Of a DNA stretch of 64,000 nt, positions 1 to 12,062 are shown piece by piece. The notes below the pieces were generated by a model, which was not told the origin of the DNA, did not search any database, and worked only from the letters and a program-made list of their open reading frames with translations. This stretch comes from Xiphophorus maculatus (taxonomy: Eukaryota; Chordata; Actinopteri; Cyprinodontiformes; Poeciliidae), in assembly GCF_002775205.1 (NCBI RefSeq), contig NC_036446.1, positions 13,020,565-13,084,564 on the forward strand, read 5' to 3'. The position numbers and the translations under genes are program-made. How positions within the stretch are numbered: the first letter of the stretch is position 1; each line of letters starts with the position of its first letter.

Positions 1-1679
1 ACGCCCCTATATCTTGCTTAAAGATTATCTATAAGTTAGTTTGGTCTTATTTCAAATATATTCAGATGTTTGTGCTAGAAACTAGGCCAGATACTTGGTA
101 AGATTTTGTGTTTTTGCTGTATTTTGATTGTTTCCTTTCATTCTTAGCTCAAACATGGATTCTTCTGACTTGTTTTGGTGCTGCGGAGTTTGCTTTTTAA
201 AGTCAAACAACCATGCTGCGCTCAGCTGAACATCAGGAGAGATGCAAGCCACGCTTGAGGACGTGAAGACACAAACACAAGTGTACACACCAAACACACA
301 CAGGAAGTCACCAGACTGCAGCCTGGATCACTGTCAGGAGACTCCCTGCTTCTAGGCCTCCGTCGTTACACATGAGCTTTATTTTGAAGGCTGTCCAGTG
401 GTGTTTGGTGAGGGGTCTGTCTTTCCTCTGGGACGCAGTGTGTATGTGATTCACTGCGTTATCAGACAGCAGTGAATCATGAGAAGACCGACTTTGTTCT
501 GGTTACATCAGCCGTCCTTCGAGCTCCAGTCAAAGCTCCCTGGTACAAATTAAGAACAAGGAGAGGACTTTTTCTTACACGTTTTTAAATCTGCTACAAA
601 TCAATGACACATTCTCACTTAAAATGTCCAAAAAAGAAATAATATCTCCACATAACAAAGCTAAAGGGCCTTTAAAGGCATCACAATGATGCTGCAGTTT
701 TTCTAAAGCAGCAAAATCGCTAAAATAAATCTTTTCATAACAGTTGGTTTCCAACATCATGCTTTGCAGATATTTTATCTACCTTTAATTTAATAAAACA
801 TATGATTACTCAAACCAAACTCAAAAATACATAAATATTTATCCAGAAAGTTTAACTTTTACTTTTTTAATTGAATTTTTCCATGTACAGGAAGGCAGGG
901 GAAAAAAACACACAAAATAAGTTTTATAATTTATTCTGAAAAGGAAAACATGCAGTGTAAACACACATATTTAAATTGCGCAAAAGCTAGCATTCAAATC
1001 ACAGTTTAGAGATTCAGTTCTGGCCGATTGTATAACTTTATAGCCTCTGTGTGTGTGTGGGCGTGTGGGGGTAAAGGGGTGTGTGTGTGGGGGGGCGTGT
1101 GTGTGTGTTGTTACGTAATATAAAAAAGAGGTTTAGTGACATCAGTGCTTTCAAGCAAAGCTGAAATACAACCCTCTGTTTTCTAACAAGCTGTAAATTC
1201 AATCGACGTGTGTGTGTGTGTGTGTGTGTGTGCGTGTGTGGGTGTGTGTGTGTGCGTGTGTGTGTGGGGTGGGGGGCGTGTGTGTGGATGTGTGTGTGTG
1301 CGTGTGTGTGTGTGTGTGTGTGTGCAGGCAGCTGCTGTCTGGGAGCCGATGTGTGTATCGACTTAAAGTAACGAAAGAAAGTTGGAGTGGAGACAGCAAC
1401 ACATAGGGGAGAAAACGAAATGAAGGATACAAAAAAACTCAACCAAATTAACAGAAAGTAGCAACAGTTACTAAAACATGATTAACCAAAGGGAACTGAG
1501 TTTTCATGTAAACATAGCGAACATTTTCTTCAATAATCAGTCGATACAGCGGGAGCCAAATTTCTCATTTTGAGGTGTGAATGTTTACAAAACAGCAAAT
1601 GGTTCAACCGTTTCTGTGATGCTACAGCTGACGATTTACACAACTTCCAGTAAGTAGCTTTAGCTTCTGCCAATTCAAC
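1..1679. other. Non-coding stretch with GT-rich microsatellites
   Basis: No open frame here resembles a protein. The only notable structure is low-complexity GT/GTG sequence at about 1051-1108 and a longer tract at 1207-1325. The rest is AT-rich sequence with no recognised signal. Confidence 0.6.
1207..1325. repeat. (GT)n microsatellite, interrupted
   Basis: About 119 bases of nearly continuous GT dinucleotides, broken by GC, GGG and GGAT interruptions. It produces spurious His/Thr-rich frames on the minus strand and Cys/Val frames on the plus strand. Confidence 0.95.
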
Positions 1680-1975
1680 ATTATGAATGAAGAAAGCAAC
1701 AAGTGGTTTCTGGATGGTAAGTCAACAACATAAAACTTGTCTTTACTCGGAGCCAAAGCGCACGCAGCGGTAAAACCAGCTGACCTACGTGCTGGAGTTC
1801 AGCTTGGGTTGCTAGGTGACGGGGAAGACTTCACGAGGGTTGCTAGGTAACGGGTTGGGTTTCACTGGGGTTACTAGGTGAGGGGCAGTATCTGCTGATT
1901 TGTTACATCCATGAGGTTTTTGAAAAGCCTAATTTCCAGACACCAAAAAACATCAACTTATTGCCAAAAACCAGA
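1680..1975 (+). repeat. Fragment of interspersed family T (copy 1)
   Basis: Contains the block 'caagtggtttctgg', then '..gtaagtcaacaac..cttgtcttt..agcggtaaaaccagctgacc', which recurs at 22357-22480, 22655-22860 and 60288-60480. The terminal parts seen in the fuller copies (GGTGACCTATTATG type ends) are missing. Two perfect RFX X-box matches lie within it, at 1808-1820 and 1839-1851 (minus-strand readings GTCACCTAGCAAC and GTTACCTAGCAAC). Confidence 0.7.
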
Positions 1976-1977
1976 GT

Positions 1978-2500
1978 TGTATTTTACTTGTTACATTTAC
2001 TCAGTTATATTTATTTTAGCAACTTTTTTTCTTAAATGTTCTATTAGGAGTATTTTTACTACGCTGTATGTTTTACTTTTACTTTTATGAAGTATCACTA
2101 CTCTTACTTGAGTAAAATTTCTACCCACTGAAGGAAGAACAAACATGTTCTGATCAAAAATTCACCAGACTTAGACACACACCTGCTGTTTTTATTAAAG
2201 GCTCATCAACATTTTCTTTTGCCTGATTTTATTATTTTTGTTATTTACATAAACTATTGTCATTTTAGTCCTTAAAATAAAAAAAAATTTAATTTCATAT
2301 TTTGGTCTGTCTGATTATGTAATTTTTAAATATTAAATTACTGATAATTTAATCAGTTGCTCAGTACTTGAGTAGAATTTTTACCAAATACTTTTTTACT
2401 CTTACTTGAGAAATTTGGTGGATGGTTGCTTCTTACTTTTACTTTAGTAAAAATATGTTGAAGTAGTGCTAGTATTGCTTGAGTATAATTTTTGGGTACT
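1978..2500. repeat. Degenerate 'TACTTGAGTAA' interspersed repeat
   Basis: Rich in variants of 'tacttgagtaaaattt', 'agtatttttact' and 'tgaagta'. The same vocabulary appears at 31638-31800, 43255-43330, 43650-43740, 44700-44790 and 45498-45640, often introduced by 'gagttgggtagtaac' or 'gagctggggagtaac'. It is probably an old non-autonomous DNA transposon family. No coding potential is visible. Confidence 0.55.
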
Positions 2501-4906
2501 CTGCCCATTGTTTACATCATCCCCAAAACAAAAGTAAAAGACCTGGTGATGGTCCTGCTGCAGCTGATAAAAGTCAATCCAAAGTTTTTCACCTACAACC
2601 ATGAGCTGAAAGGAAGAAGCAATTACCCGAAAAGCCACATAAAAATAGATTACAGTTTAAAAGCCCTCAGGGACAAAGAGCTCCGTTTTTGAAGACATGT
2701 CTGGTGTCCTGATGAAATTAACTGTTATAGTTAGAGGAACAATGGAGGAACCTCATTTCCTCAGTTTTTATTTAAAGTTTTTAAACATTATAGTATTTTA
2801 ACTTAGTGTCATTCACAACTTTATAGGGGTAGAAATGGTCATGTTTCAGTTCACTGTGACCTTTTGTTAAGTGAAAATGATTCCAACATATGTTTTTAAT
2901 CTAATAAAGCGCTCTGATGGGTTAGTAACCTATTATCTTGAAGGACTGTGCTTGATTAGTATTTCTGTAACTCTCTTGCCTAATTTACACATAAGAAGTT
3001 ACCGTTTTTCATTATTTTTGATTAACGAGCTGTGTCACGTCCTCAAGCAGTCAATCTTTGGCCAAGACTCAGCCCAAGAGTTTAAATCAGCCGATGTAAA
3101 TGAAAACATCTGCACAGGAAGCTAATTCTGCTCTATGCTGTTAATCGCTTCATATTGAGAGAACCAATGAGTTTTTTGGGGGGTTTTTTCACATCAATGG
3201 TAAAGGTTTGAAATGAATTTAGGTGTATTGTTCCTACCATATAAAACGAGTAATTTGAGGCCTCGTCAGGTTTCAGCTATGGTGTTATTTTGAGAGTCTG
3301 GAGCTTTTCTGTAAATCAGCTGCGGTGACAGCTGCACTTTCAGCAGGGTTAGATCCTCTAGAGCAGTCTTTCCCAAACTGGGCCACTGGCGGCCCGCCGG
3401 CGGCCCATAGTGGTCCGCAAAGTATTGCATGTAGATATCAGTTTATTTGCCATGACGTTGGCTCAAAGTTAGCGCATCAACTTATTGTGTTTAAAAATAA
3501 TAACAATAGATAAATGGCTTAAAACTAGGTCACTAAAAAGAAAAACTGAAGATGCTGCTGGACAGTTTCTCAAGGTGAGTTGCAGAACTTTTGTTTTTGA
3601 ACATTACGATATGTAGCAGATCTCGGGCTGTGGCTGTGCTGAATGAGATATGACTGTAACGAGGCAGTGAGCAGCACTGCACCCCACACTGACTAACTGC
3701 ATCTTAACACCTAAAATTTAATTATTTATGTTGGCTGTCTAATGGCTGAAAGAACACGTCTGTTTTCGCCAACACAACTTAAGTCTGTTTTTCTTTTCTT
3801 GTCTTCTAAATCACAAATAGTCCTAAAATGTTATTAATGCACACAGCACTTGTAGTGAGGAACGGTTTTGATTTCCATGTGTTTTCGATCATTTGAAAGC
3901 TAAGAATACAAACTTTCATCATCTGTAAATAACTCAAAAGGTCCCTAGCTGACGTGTTCAGGGCTTTATTGTGGCGAGTCACATTTATAAAACATAAACA
4001 ATATTTCTTAAAATGAACAAAGGAAACAACAATAAGTGAGTAAAGAGACTAATTTTTTAATTTCAGGCTGTATATATGAAGATGTTGTGTTACTGAAGGG
4101 GCAATTTCAAGTTAAGTGTTTGTTAAATGGACTAAATGGTCATTGGGTGGCAAAAGTTTGAGAGATTGATCTTGAGCTTCCAGGCTTTCCAGTCAATACA
4201 TTCTGACTAATCAATAAAAGCAGTTATGATCCAGAAAACAATTCTCACTCAGCTTGTTTTTATGTTGAAGCAAACGCGTAGGACAGGGAGTTGTGTCCCC
4301 AGCTGTAATGTAAACACAGCAGTCAGCTGTTGTTAAATAGTTGCTTCGCTCTGCATGCGTCCCAAGCTGTTGCAGCCAGACAACTCCGTATGTGAACTCT
4401 GAACACGCATCCTAAAGCAAACACAAGGCAACGCAAAAGGGAGCGGAGAGGACGGGGTTTCATGAGGAAATGCAAAAAGAGAGGCGAGAAGATTTGGAAG
4501 GACTCAGAGGATAAAGTGTGTTTGAATGACTGAACTGAGATAAAGCACTTAGGCAGCGGTTTCTCTTGCTCAGTCAAGATTCCTGAAGGGTTTGTCAGCC
4601 TGAATCTGTTCAGTTTAAAGATAAGAGTTAATGTTACAGGAATCTGCCTCAAAGCAGTGTTCACTTTCAATTAAAGCAAACTATGTAAAATCGACAAAAT
4701 AAAACTCAATAGGCAGACATCCGTAACTGAAAGAAAAAAATAACAGAAGTGAAACGTTTATGAAAGTATGTTAAATGTTGGTAACATGGTAAAACAAGAA
4801 ATACCTACAAGACAAAGATACTACAGCATCACCAAAAAATACATTTGCTGAAAATTTGTCATAAATTAGCTAATCAGCTCTCATAACTTTCCAACAAAGT
4901 TCATTT
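2501..4906. other. Non-coding stretch, no gene recognised
   Basis: AT-rich sequence with only short chance frames. At 3360-3430 there is a 'cagtctttcccaaactggg' segment resembling the end of common vertebrate hAT miniature elements, but no matching second end was found. Nothing else is supportable. Confidence 0.5.
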
Positions 4907-5221
4907 TCAAATATACGTAATTGATCCCAAAGGGAAATTAAATATTGTTGTAATGTCTTCATTCAAATTCTTCAAATAGTTATTGTAGATGTTGATGGCT
5001 GTTGGCAGAAAAGTTGTCCTGTAGCAGTCTGTAGTGCAGTGAATTTGAAGAGACCTCTGAATGAAGAATCTCTGTTTTTCTAAGACAGTCTCATGAAGAT
5101 GGAGGTCATGATTTCCAGTGATATTCAGATATCTGACAACTTCTTTTGATCGTCTCTTTTTCTTTTCAAATCTGTTTACGCGTTGCTTAGACAGAAAACA
5201 AAGCTGTGTTTTGATGGACAT
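4907..5221 (-). mobile_element. 3' remnant of a non-LTR retrotransposon
   Basis: A 104-codon minus-strand frame contains YRTTFLPTAINIYNNYLK. This is like the motif near the C terminus of Rex/CR1/L2-type reverse transcriptase ORFs (…FLPSAIxxYN…). It is followed directly by sequence reading 'tttccctttgggatcaat', the usual 3' end of such fish elements. The reverse transcriptase core is absent, so this is a dead 5'-truncated copy. Assignment to one clade is uncertain. Confidence 0.6.
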
Positions 5222-5390
5222 TTATGCCCCCATGGTCAGACCGGTAATGAAAACAAGAAGACTTACAGAAAAAAGACAAAGGGAATAAACCACCAACTTA
5301 AAATGAAAGCAATAGAACAACTCTCAACCCCCCAAAAGTCACATACTGTGAAAAACAAAATCTCTTATCACAGAGCTAAATCATCCAAAT

Positions 5391-5440
5391 GGAAGTATAA
5401 AAACCCTCAACATGTGAATTTTGCATTAAAGGAAGACATC
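5391..5440 (+). repeat. Short end fragment of family T
   Basis: The segment 'agtataaaaaccctcaacatg', followed by 'tgaattttgcatt', matches the right end seen at 23020-23053 and 60580-60622. Only about 50 bases remain. Confidence 0.5.
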
Positions 5441-7909
5441 CCATTTACAAATCTCTCTCCCTCTGACATAAACACAGACTTCTGGGAAGCAGGGACTAGT
5501 AACTGATCTTTAGAGGTGGGTGAAAGCAGCCTCCCTCTCTGGCCTCCTGGACCAGATGTAACCAGCTGGTACACACAAACACACACAGTGACCAGCAGGC
5601 TTTTGGCCAGAACCTTTGTCCTTTTATTTCAGCTGGGCGAGCGGACTCATAATGGAGCCAGAAGAAGGAGGCCCAGTTTCAGCTGTGCTTCAAGACATCT
5701 TTATGGGCGGTGAATCTTTGCTATAGATGGCAACAGCTCAGTTCTACAGATGAAACTTTTCTCCAAAGTTAAACACCGGAGGAGAAAATGTTCTGTATGA
5801 GAATGTGATCTGAGTTTCTCACAAGATGTTCAAATCTGTTTGTTTAACCCAGAGCATGCAGCTGGGGAGAGGAAGGGAGTGATGTTGAAACTCTCAGAAT
5901 GAGGGGAGTTGGGCTCATCCCTGAAAACACAGGGAGTCTAATGTGTTTCTGCTGAGTCCTCGGTTTGTTACAGACACGCCTAGTTTGGTCTCGCCCGAGA
6001 ATGGAACAGCAGCTTTACTGTATCATCCAGTCAATTTTGAGAAAGTCAGAACTGATGATCAAATGATTATTTTATCAACGGAAGAGCTAGATAAGAACAA
6101 ATAAAATAATTACGATTGTTTTTGTCATTTCTTGTTATGCACAGCTCAATACATTAGGACAATTCTTTCGATTAACACAACAGTCACAGAGTTTTCTAGC
6201 AATATTTCAAATTACTAAATTTTACTACATATTGGATCGGAAAGGAAATCGCTGGCATCAAACATCACCAATGACTGAAGCTAAAATACTTTCTTCTGTT
6301 TATCGCGGTAGAACTCTGTTCCGTTACCATAGCTACCGTAACAAGAAACTTACGATAGTTACAATAAACAAAAGATAAATCTACTCAGTTGGCTTTTACA
6401 TTTACTGAAGATTATTACTAAAACTTTTAGTGTTAAAGTTATCAGAGCCACATCTGTCATGAGACAGCTATTCATATGATCGTGTTTTTGCCGCATATAG
6501 ACCACCGAGTTGTCGCTGATGCTCTCCAAACACGTCACAAGACAAACAGCCGCAGTCAGAATTAAAACCTTTCAAATCACAAGACCTTCTTAGACTAAAA
6601 TATCCTGTCCTCGAGTCAAAAAGTGTCTTTTAGTCGTAAAAGTGAGTGTCTATGGGTTATGTGTTGGTCTGTCTGGGCGCTACGTTGGAGTCAGAGCAGC
6701 TTCCTGCAGCAGAATGAGGAAGCTGTGATTCTCTGTGGTAATGTGTATGACGGCTGAACAATGTGTCTTTCACTGACATTTTCACCACAAAAGAAACCTC
6801 ACTGTTGAGAGGTAATCTCAGTAATAAAGTTAAAGTGCTTGCTCCTGAAAATGTTTAAATTAGGTGAGCATAACTAACTCTTAAATTAATTGTGAAAATC
6901 TGTAATTTGCATAATTAATCTACAAATTGTAGATTTGTAAATTAAATTATTAGACACAATCTACAAATTAAGATAACTTTTTAAAATAAAAGTGAATTTA
7001 TTTTTATGTAAAATAAATTTTAAGTAAAATTTATATTTGTTTAAAGATTCTATTTAATGTTTTTAGAGACTAAAAACATTACATAAAATACTACTCATAA
7101 AGTGGATATCTGTTTTAATTGTAAATCTCAGCAACATTTAGCATATTTTTAAAAGGTTGTAGGATGTAAACATTACCCCCAGGCTCTTTGTTGTTTCTGT
7201 TCATATCTGAGGCACTAAATGATCACATTCTACACTCGTGAACAGACTGAATGGAGGAGATAAACGAAAATGTGACAGAAAATAAAGCTGCAGCAGGATC
7301 ATGTGCCAAAACGATCAGAGTGGACAGGAATGAGGAAACTACATAAATGTTTGCTAGACATCTCTGGATGTCGAGATGCATTTAAAGCTTTAATGAGGAG
7401 AAGTGATGAATGGCATGACAAAAAACCCCCAAAACATTGCAAAGTCACACAATTATTGTTGTTTTTCTTTTGCTTGTGAGGAACAAATGATAAAAAATGA
7501 TTTTAAACTGTATTCTTTTATATTGAGAATCACGCTAAAGTTTTCAGATCCAGAAAGCAGTAGCAGGTAAAGTATTTACTGGGAAAGCTGGAAAAATGTA
7601 GCGTGATGTAAGAGCTACACAATGTCAACTCGTCACACAGCTGCTGGTTTCCCAGTATCTCTTATCTGACCATTACGGGAATGTGTGGGTTTGTCCTGCA
7701 ATACAGGAAGTGCATCAGCTCCAGTATATACACTGCATGAGTGTGTGTGTCCAGGGGTGTTTGCTAAAGTTTGTGGTTTAGGTTTTTATTAGGGTCTGCA
7801 CTGGTGAACTCTACAATGGTTGATTTAAAGCCACTAAAGATTACAACAAGGAATCTAAAACTACGCAATGAAATGAATGCTATGTATTTGTCAGTCTAAC
7901 ATTTACAAT
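5441..7909. other. Non-coding stretch, no gene recognised
   Basis: No convincing coding frame. Small AT-rich palindromes occur near 6900-6975 (for example 'tctacaaattgtaga'). A short GT run lies at 7741-7750. Nothing else is supported. Confidence 0.5.
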
Positions 7910-8267
7910 AGGGCTGGACGATATAGCTGAAAAACTTATCACAATAGAAGGGTTTCATATTAGTCAATAAGGATTTAGTATTTTGTTTTAAATATCTGGA
8001 ATGCTGCCGAACTGGTGGCGTGACCTTTCCTGTTTTATCCACAGTCTTTTGTTTTTAAGGAATTATGAGGCATGGGGCAAAACCTGAAATGGCTGCTGGG
8101 TCAGTTACTGAACAAGTTGTTGCTAGGTAACCAAAGAGTGAGTGAGTTAGTTGATTCCACCAACCTAGCTTAACTCACCAGGAGAGGTTGAGCAGCGAAA
8201 GTTTTTCCTCTGCCTACATCTCCCAGAATGCCGTGCGGTTCTGGATTGGAGTTTGGTGACTATTTAT

Positions 8268-9796
8268 CAGTGTTGTATAAAGTACTGAAATCTCAGAGTC
8301 AAGTAAAAGTACAAGTACCTCTCCAAAATATGACTTTGGTAAAAGTCCAAGTCACTGACTGAAATGTTACTTGAGTTAAAGTCTTAAAGTATCTGAAACT
8401 TCTTGTACTTAAGTATGGAAATGACTGTAAAAATGGATGTACTCAAGTAATGTAATGAAAAGTACAAGTAAAAAGTAAAACAAGGCAAATGCAGTTTGAA
8501 TGACATTTTTTATATTTTGGTAAACTTGTCAAATACACTTAAAATAATGTACACAACCAAGTGCAGGCAAAATTAAACCTGCTAATAGATATACCTGCAG
8601 GCATCATTTAGTTAAGAAAATTAGGTGCTTTACCTATAGCACAAGGTTAACTTAACCTGCTTTACAACTGAACCAGCTTCTTAGTAAACCCTCCAGGACA
8701 GAAAATACAAAGTTTTTGTAAGCCTCAAGTTTTCCCTTCAAGTAAGGTCAGTGCTGAAAATGAGAAAAATAAATAGTACAGAAAATGCGGCCAACATGAA
8801 GAAAAAGAGCTGTTACGATTACTCTACTTCACAAATCAGTGAATCAGTCAATGCTACAGTCAGTAGGTGGTGCACACAACTGGTCATTATGCAAAAGAAA
8901 AAAAGAATTGGGAGGGAAATGCAGCTTATTGGCATCTGTAAACCTGGTTTTGAACTTGCATGCCTTTCCTATATTCGTTAAATTGAGTCTAAATTGCTAT
9001 CGCTATGGCTTCTGTCCCCCTTGAACAGAGGAGTCTAGGTAGCCTGCTACAATCAACATTAAGCCTAAGCTAAATACACCACGTGTGGAACTGAAACAAT
9101 GCCAAACAAAGTTCATTTATGGTCAACGTTTCACAATAGTGCCTAGTGACCAAGCTATAGTTACTGAAACAGGCTGATTATAACCATTTCATAAGACGTT
9201 ACCTCGATGTGTTTCTTCAAGTTGGACGGGGAGTTTTTGTAAGATAGAATTTCCACATCTTCGGGCAGGAATAACATAAACTGCATGCGGTACGACGAAT
9301 CTTTAACACCCACGAAAGAGTGTATTGTGTTTAAATAAGGCCATGGGCTCTCATCACCAGCTGGTGGTTCCCCTGGAGCCGTGTCCGACGTAGTTGCAGT
9401 CGTTGTGGTCTCCGTCTCCTCCTCCATGTGGCTGCTGCTGATTGCGAGACTTGCTTTGTGTTTAATGGGAGAAGCGAAACAGGTGTATCCTATTGGTGGT
9501 GATGAACAAGCCCAGGCAAGTAGGCTACGGACTTTGTTCGGTAGCCTGCTTGCTACTTGCTAATCAGTAGGTGGGGTCAAAACACTTGCGTTTCTCTCTC
9601 TCGCTTTTTTGTAACGAGTAACTAAACCACACATTGAAAATGTATCGGAGTAAAAGTACGCAATTAAGTTCGGAAATATAGTGAAGTAAAAGTGAAAGTC
9701 ATCAAAAATTTTCATACTCCAGGAAAGTATGAAGTACTCCAAAATATACTTAAGTAAAGTAGTGAAGTATTTTTACTTCGTTACTATACAACACTG
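8268..9796. mobile_element. hAT-type DNA transposon, internally deleted, perfect 8-bp TSD
   Basis: The ends are inverted copies of 'cagtgttgtata' (8268-8279, and its complement at 9785-9796). They are flanked by the identical 8-bp duplication 'ctatttat' at 8260-8267 and 9797-9804. An 8-bp duplication with CAG-type ends is diagnostic of the hAT superfamily. At 1529 bp it is too short for a full transposase gene, and only one transposase-like exon is seen (9203-9427, minus). Subterminal DNA is full of 'agtaaaagtac' repeats, as expected for transposase-binding regions. It is nested inside family G. Confidence 0.92.
9203..9427 (-). pseudogene. Isolated first exon of a hAT transposase
   Basis: The minus-strand frame starts at the ATG at 9427. 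It is Thr/Glu-rich at first and then reads PWPYLNTIHSFVGVKD and MLFLPEDVEIL, ending in KKHIE. A splice donor GAG|GTAACG lies at 9203/9202, so the frame looks like the N-terminal exon of a hAT-family transposase gene. No downstream BED, catalytic or dimerisation exon is recognisable within the element, so the gene is broken by internal deletion. The assignment rests on position inside a hAT element more than on residue motifs. Confidence 0.6.
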
Positions 9797-9862
9797 CTAT
9801 TTATCAGATACATATTGTACGTATCGATCGTGATATATATTGTTATTGATTTATTGTCCCTA

Positions 9863-11379
9863 ATTAATGAGACAAAAAGAAAACTTCTTTTCAAAGGTGT
9901 GTATCTTGTAGCATATTATGAAAACAAATATTATGAATAGTCAAAAATGGTGGTGGCAGTATTATGGTATGTGGCTGCTGTGCTGCTTTACTTCTTCAGG
10001 ATCCCAAAGCTTTGTCGTAATTTCTAAAATAAAACATTTCTACCGTCTTCCAGAAAACCCTGAAGCAAACTAATTTAGCAGGAAAATGATTCAAAACACA
10101 CCAGCAATTCACCTTTCAACGAATAGAACGAAGGTTTACTTAAAAACTTAAAGGAGTAGTAAAATGTTTACAAAGCAACGATATTTCAATTTTTACAGGC
10201 ATTTCATCACATAGAAGATAAAATGTGATCTTCTATCACATTTTATCTATCATACATTTGATCATGTATCATCAAATCATACATGAATCAAAATGTTTCC
10301 TCAAGCAAAATGCTACGTCTGGTAAACATTAGAGAGCAGAAAGGCAGGATGAGTTTTGAATAAGATCATGTTTTTTTGGTGTGGCCTAGCTAAAGTCTGA
10401 CCTTAAATCTGATTGAGATTTATACTTGAAGCCTTCCAATGTGACAAAATTAATACATTTTAAGAGTTGAAAAAACCAGGCAAATCGATAAAGCTGACAT
10501 TTAACTCAACATCAAAACACGGACTTTGTTTGGCTGCATTTTGTATTTACTCAAGTTATTGTTGTCTGATATTTACAATGTCTCTGATTGGAGCAGAAGA
10601 AATCTGCAAAAGAGCAACTACATTTTCACACAGGTTTCTTTTCTGTGCATTTTTATATAGTGATCTGAAATGTCAGATGAATTTGGTGGGAGAGGATGAA
10701 CATGAGGACAGGAAGGGAGGACAAAGTTATCAGAAAGGAAAGAAAAAATTAGAGGCCGCAGAGGAAGGATGAGAAGGTGAAGGAAAAGGGAGACAGGAAG
10801 TGGATAAAAAGTTGAAAGATGGTACCAAGTGACGGGAAAGCGGAAAAGATCAAATGCATTCTGGGAGTTTTTCCACAACTATCAGTTTATCTGGCATGCT
10901 AAGGCTGACAACACACAGCAACAGGAAGTGAATGATGCTGATGCGTCCGGCTGACGGCGGCTATCTGAATCCTCTGCAGATTCAAGCATCAGCAATAAGG
11001 TCCAAACTGATAACACAGAGTGGGAACATAAGTTTAGACTTCCAACTCCTTTGAATATGTAAAACAAAAGTTTTCATATTATGCTTCAGGGTGTTAAGTG
11101 TTTTTTTGTACATGTTCAAAAAATAAACAAAATGTTACTTACGCAAGTGGATATTCTGTAAGTAAATGATCATTTACAACAGGGGAAAGAGAGAAAATCA
11201 GAAAACACAATGTGGCTTTAGGAGTATAGAAACATGCTATATGTGTAGCATGCACAGAGGAGAGTAGTGTGGAAGAAAGTTTTGCAGAGACTCAGGATAC
11301 TTTCTGAAAATCTCAGTGTGAGCACGGTGCTTTTAAAAAAATAAACATAATTCAAGATTTTAAAATTCCACAACCTTGT
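9863..11379. other. Non-coding stretch with a perfect hairpin
   Basis: No coding exon recognised. A 14-bp perfect inverted repeat with a 5-nt loop sits at 10216-10248. The segment 10560-11060 has chance frames of about 60-100 codons with no family resemblance. Confidence 0.5.
10216..10248. repeat. Perfect 14-bp hairpin
   Basis: 'agataaaatgtgat', then cttct, then the exact reverse complement. It is followed at 10249-10285 by a second, imperfect palindromic stretch built from 'atcatacat' and 'gatcatgtatc'. Confidence 0.85.
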
Positions 11380-11964
11380 AGTTTTATGTTTTATTTTAAT
11401 ATCATAGATGTGAAGTTTGTCAAAATGTGTTATTTATTCTTTGAATTAATTTAGTTTTGTCAACAAGTTGTTTCTTCAGACATTTATTGGTGCTTTAAGT
11501 TCTGTGACGCTGCTCTTGGCAGTTGGTGGTTACCATAGCAACCGGTAACTGACAGCTCCTCCCCCCTTTTTCTGTTGCTGTTTGTACCTGATATGTATTA
11601 TAACCAGCTCTGTGTTTTTGTCACAAATATAATATTTTAACATATATTTTCGACAAATTTAATGAAAATACAGTGTTTAAAGAGTATTTTGCCATGTTTT
11701 GTATATTTGTTTTATTGTTTTCATTATTAATGTTGTCCATTTTAGCTATGTTTAATTTGACAAACGTTAACTGCTGCTAACTGCTCATTGGGAGATATTG
11801 CTCTGTAGTTTGTTCAGAGTTATTTATTGTATTTTATTTAATGTGTAGAGGCAGAAGCTGCTGGACTGATGTTAACCAATAACTTGATTTTCTCTTTTCT
11901 TAGAATAGATACAGTGAACCTGAGCGTACCAGTCGTGAAGTCAACTTACTACTGGACCTGAGAC

Positions 11965-11965
<1 letters not shown>
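11380..11965 (+). repeat. Interspersed family R (copy 1), carries an RFX X-box
   Basis: Nearly the same sequence occurs at 25410-25985 in the same direction: 'caacaagttgtttcttcag', 'acatttattggtgcttta', 'gttaccatagcaaccggtaa', 'ctgctaactgctcattggg', 'cagaagctgctggactgatg'. A third, shortened copy lies at 49424-49545. The motif GTTACCATAGCAAC at 11529-11542 matches the RFX X-box consensus perfectly. There is no coding frame. The transposon class is undetermined. Confidence 0.85.

Positions 11966-11966
<1 letters not shown>

Positions 11967-12061
<95 letters not shown>
11967..12061. repeat. (AT)n microsatellite
   Basis: About 95 bases of uninterrupted AT dinucleotide at the 3' edge of family R copy 1. 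Confidence 0.97.

Positions 12062-12062
<1 letters not shown>

Larger units (their letters stand above)
7910..9862 (+). repeat. Interspersed family G copy 1, split by a hAT insertion
   Basis: Begins 'agggctggacgatatagc' and resumes after the nested hAT (8268-9796) with '..gatatatattgttattgatttattgtccc'. The left part is repeated in reverse at 15620-15848 and in the same direction at 43340-43650, including 'ttttaaatatctg', 'gacctttcctgttttatcc' and 'gctaggtaaccaaagag'. It carries an RFX X-box match at 8119-8131. It is non-coding, and its class is unknown. Confidence 0.75.

Noticed and set aside
1038..1442. 134-codon His/Thr-rich minus-strand frame
   Set aside because: It is a translation of the GT microsatellites, with no non-repeat protein features.
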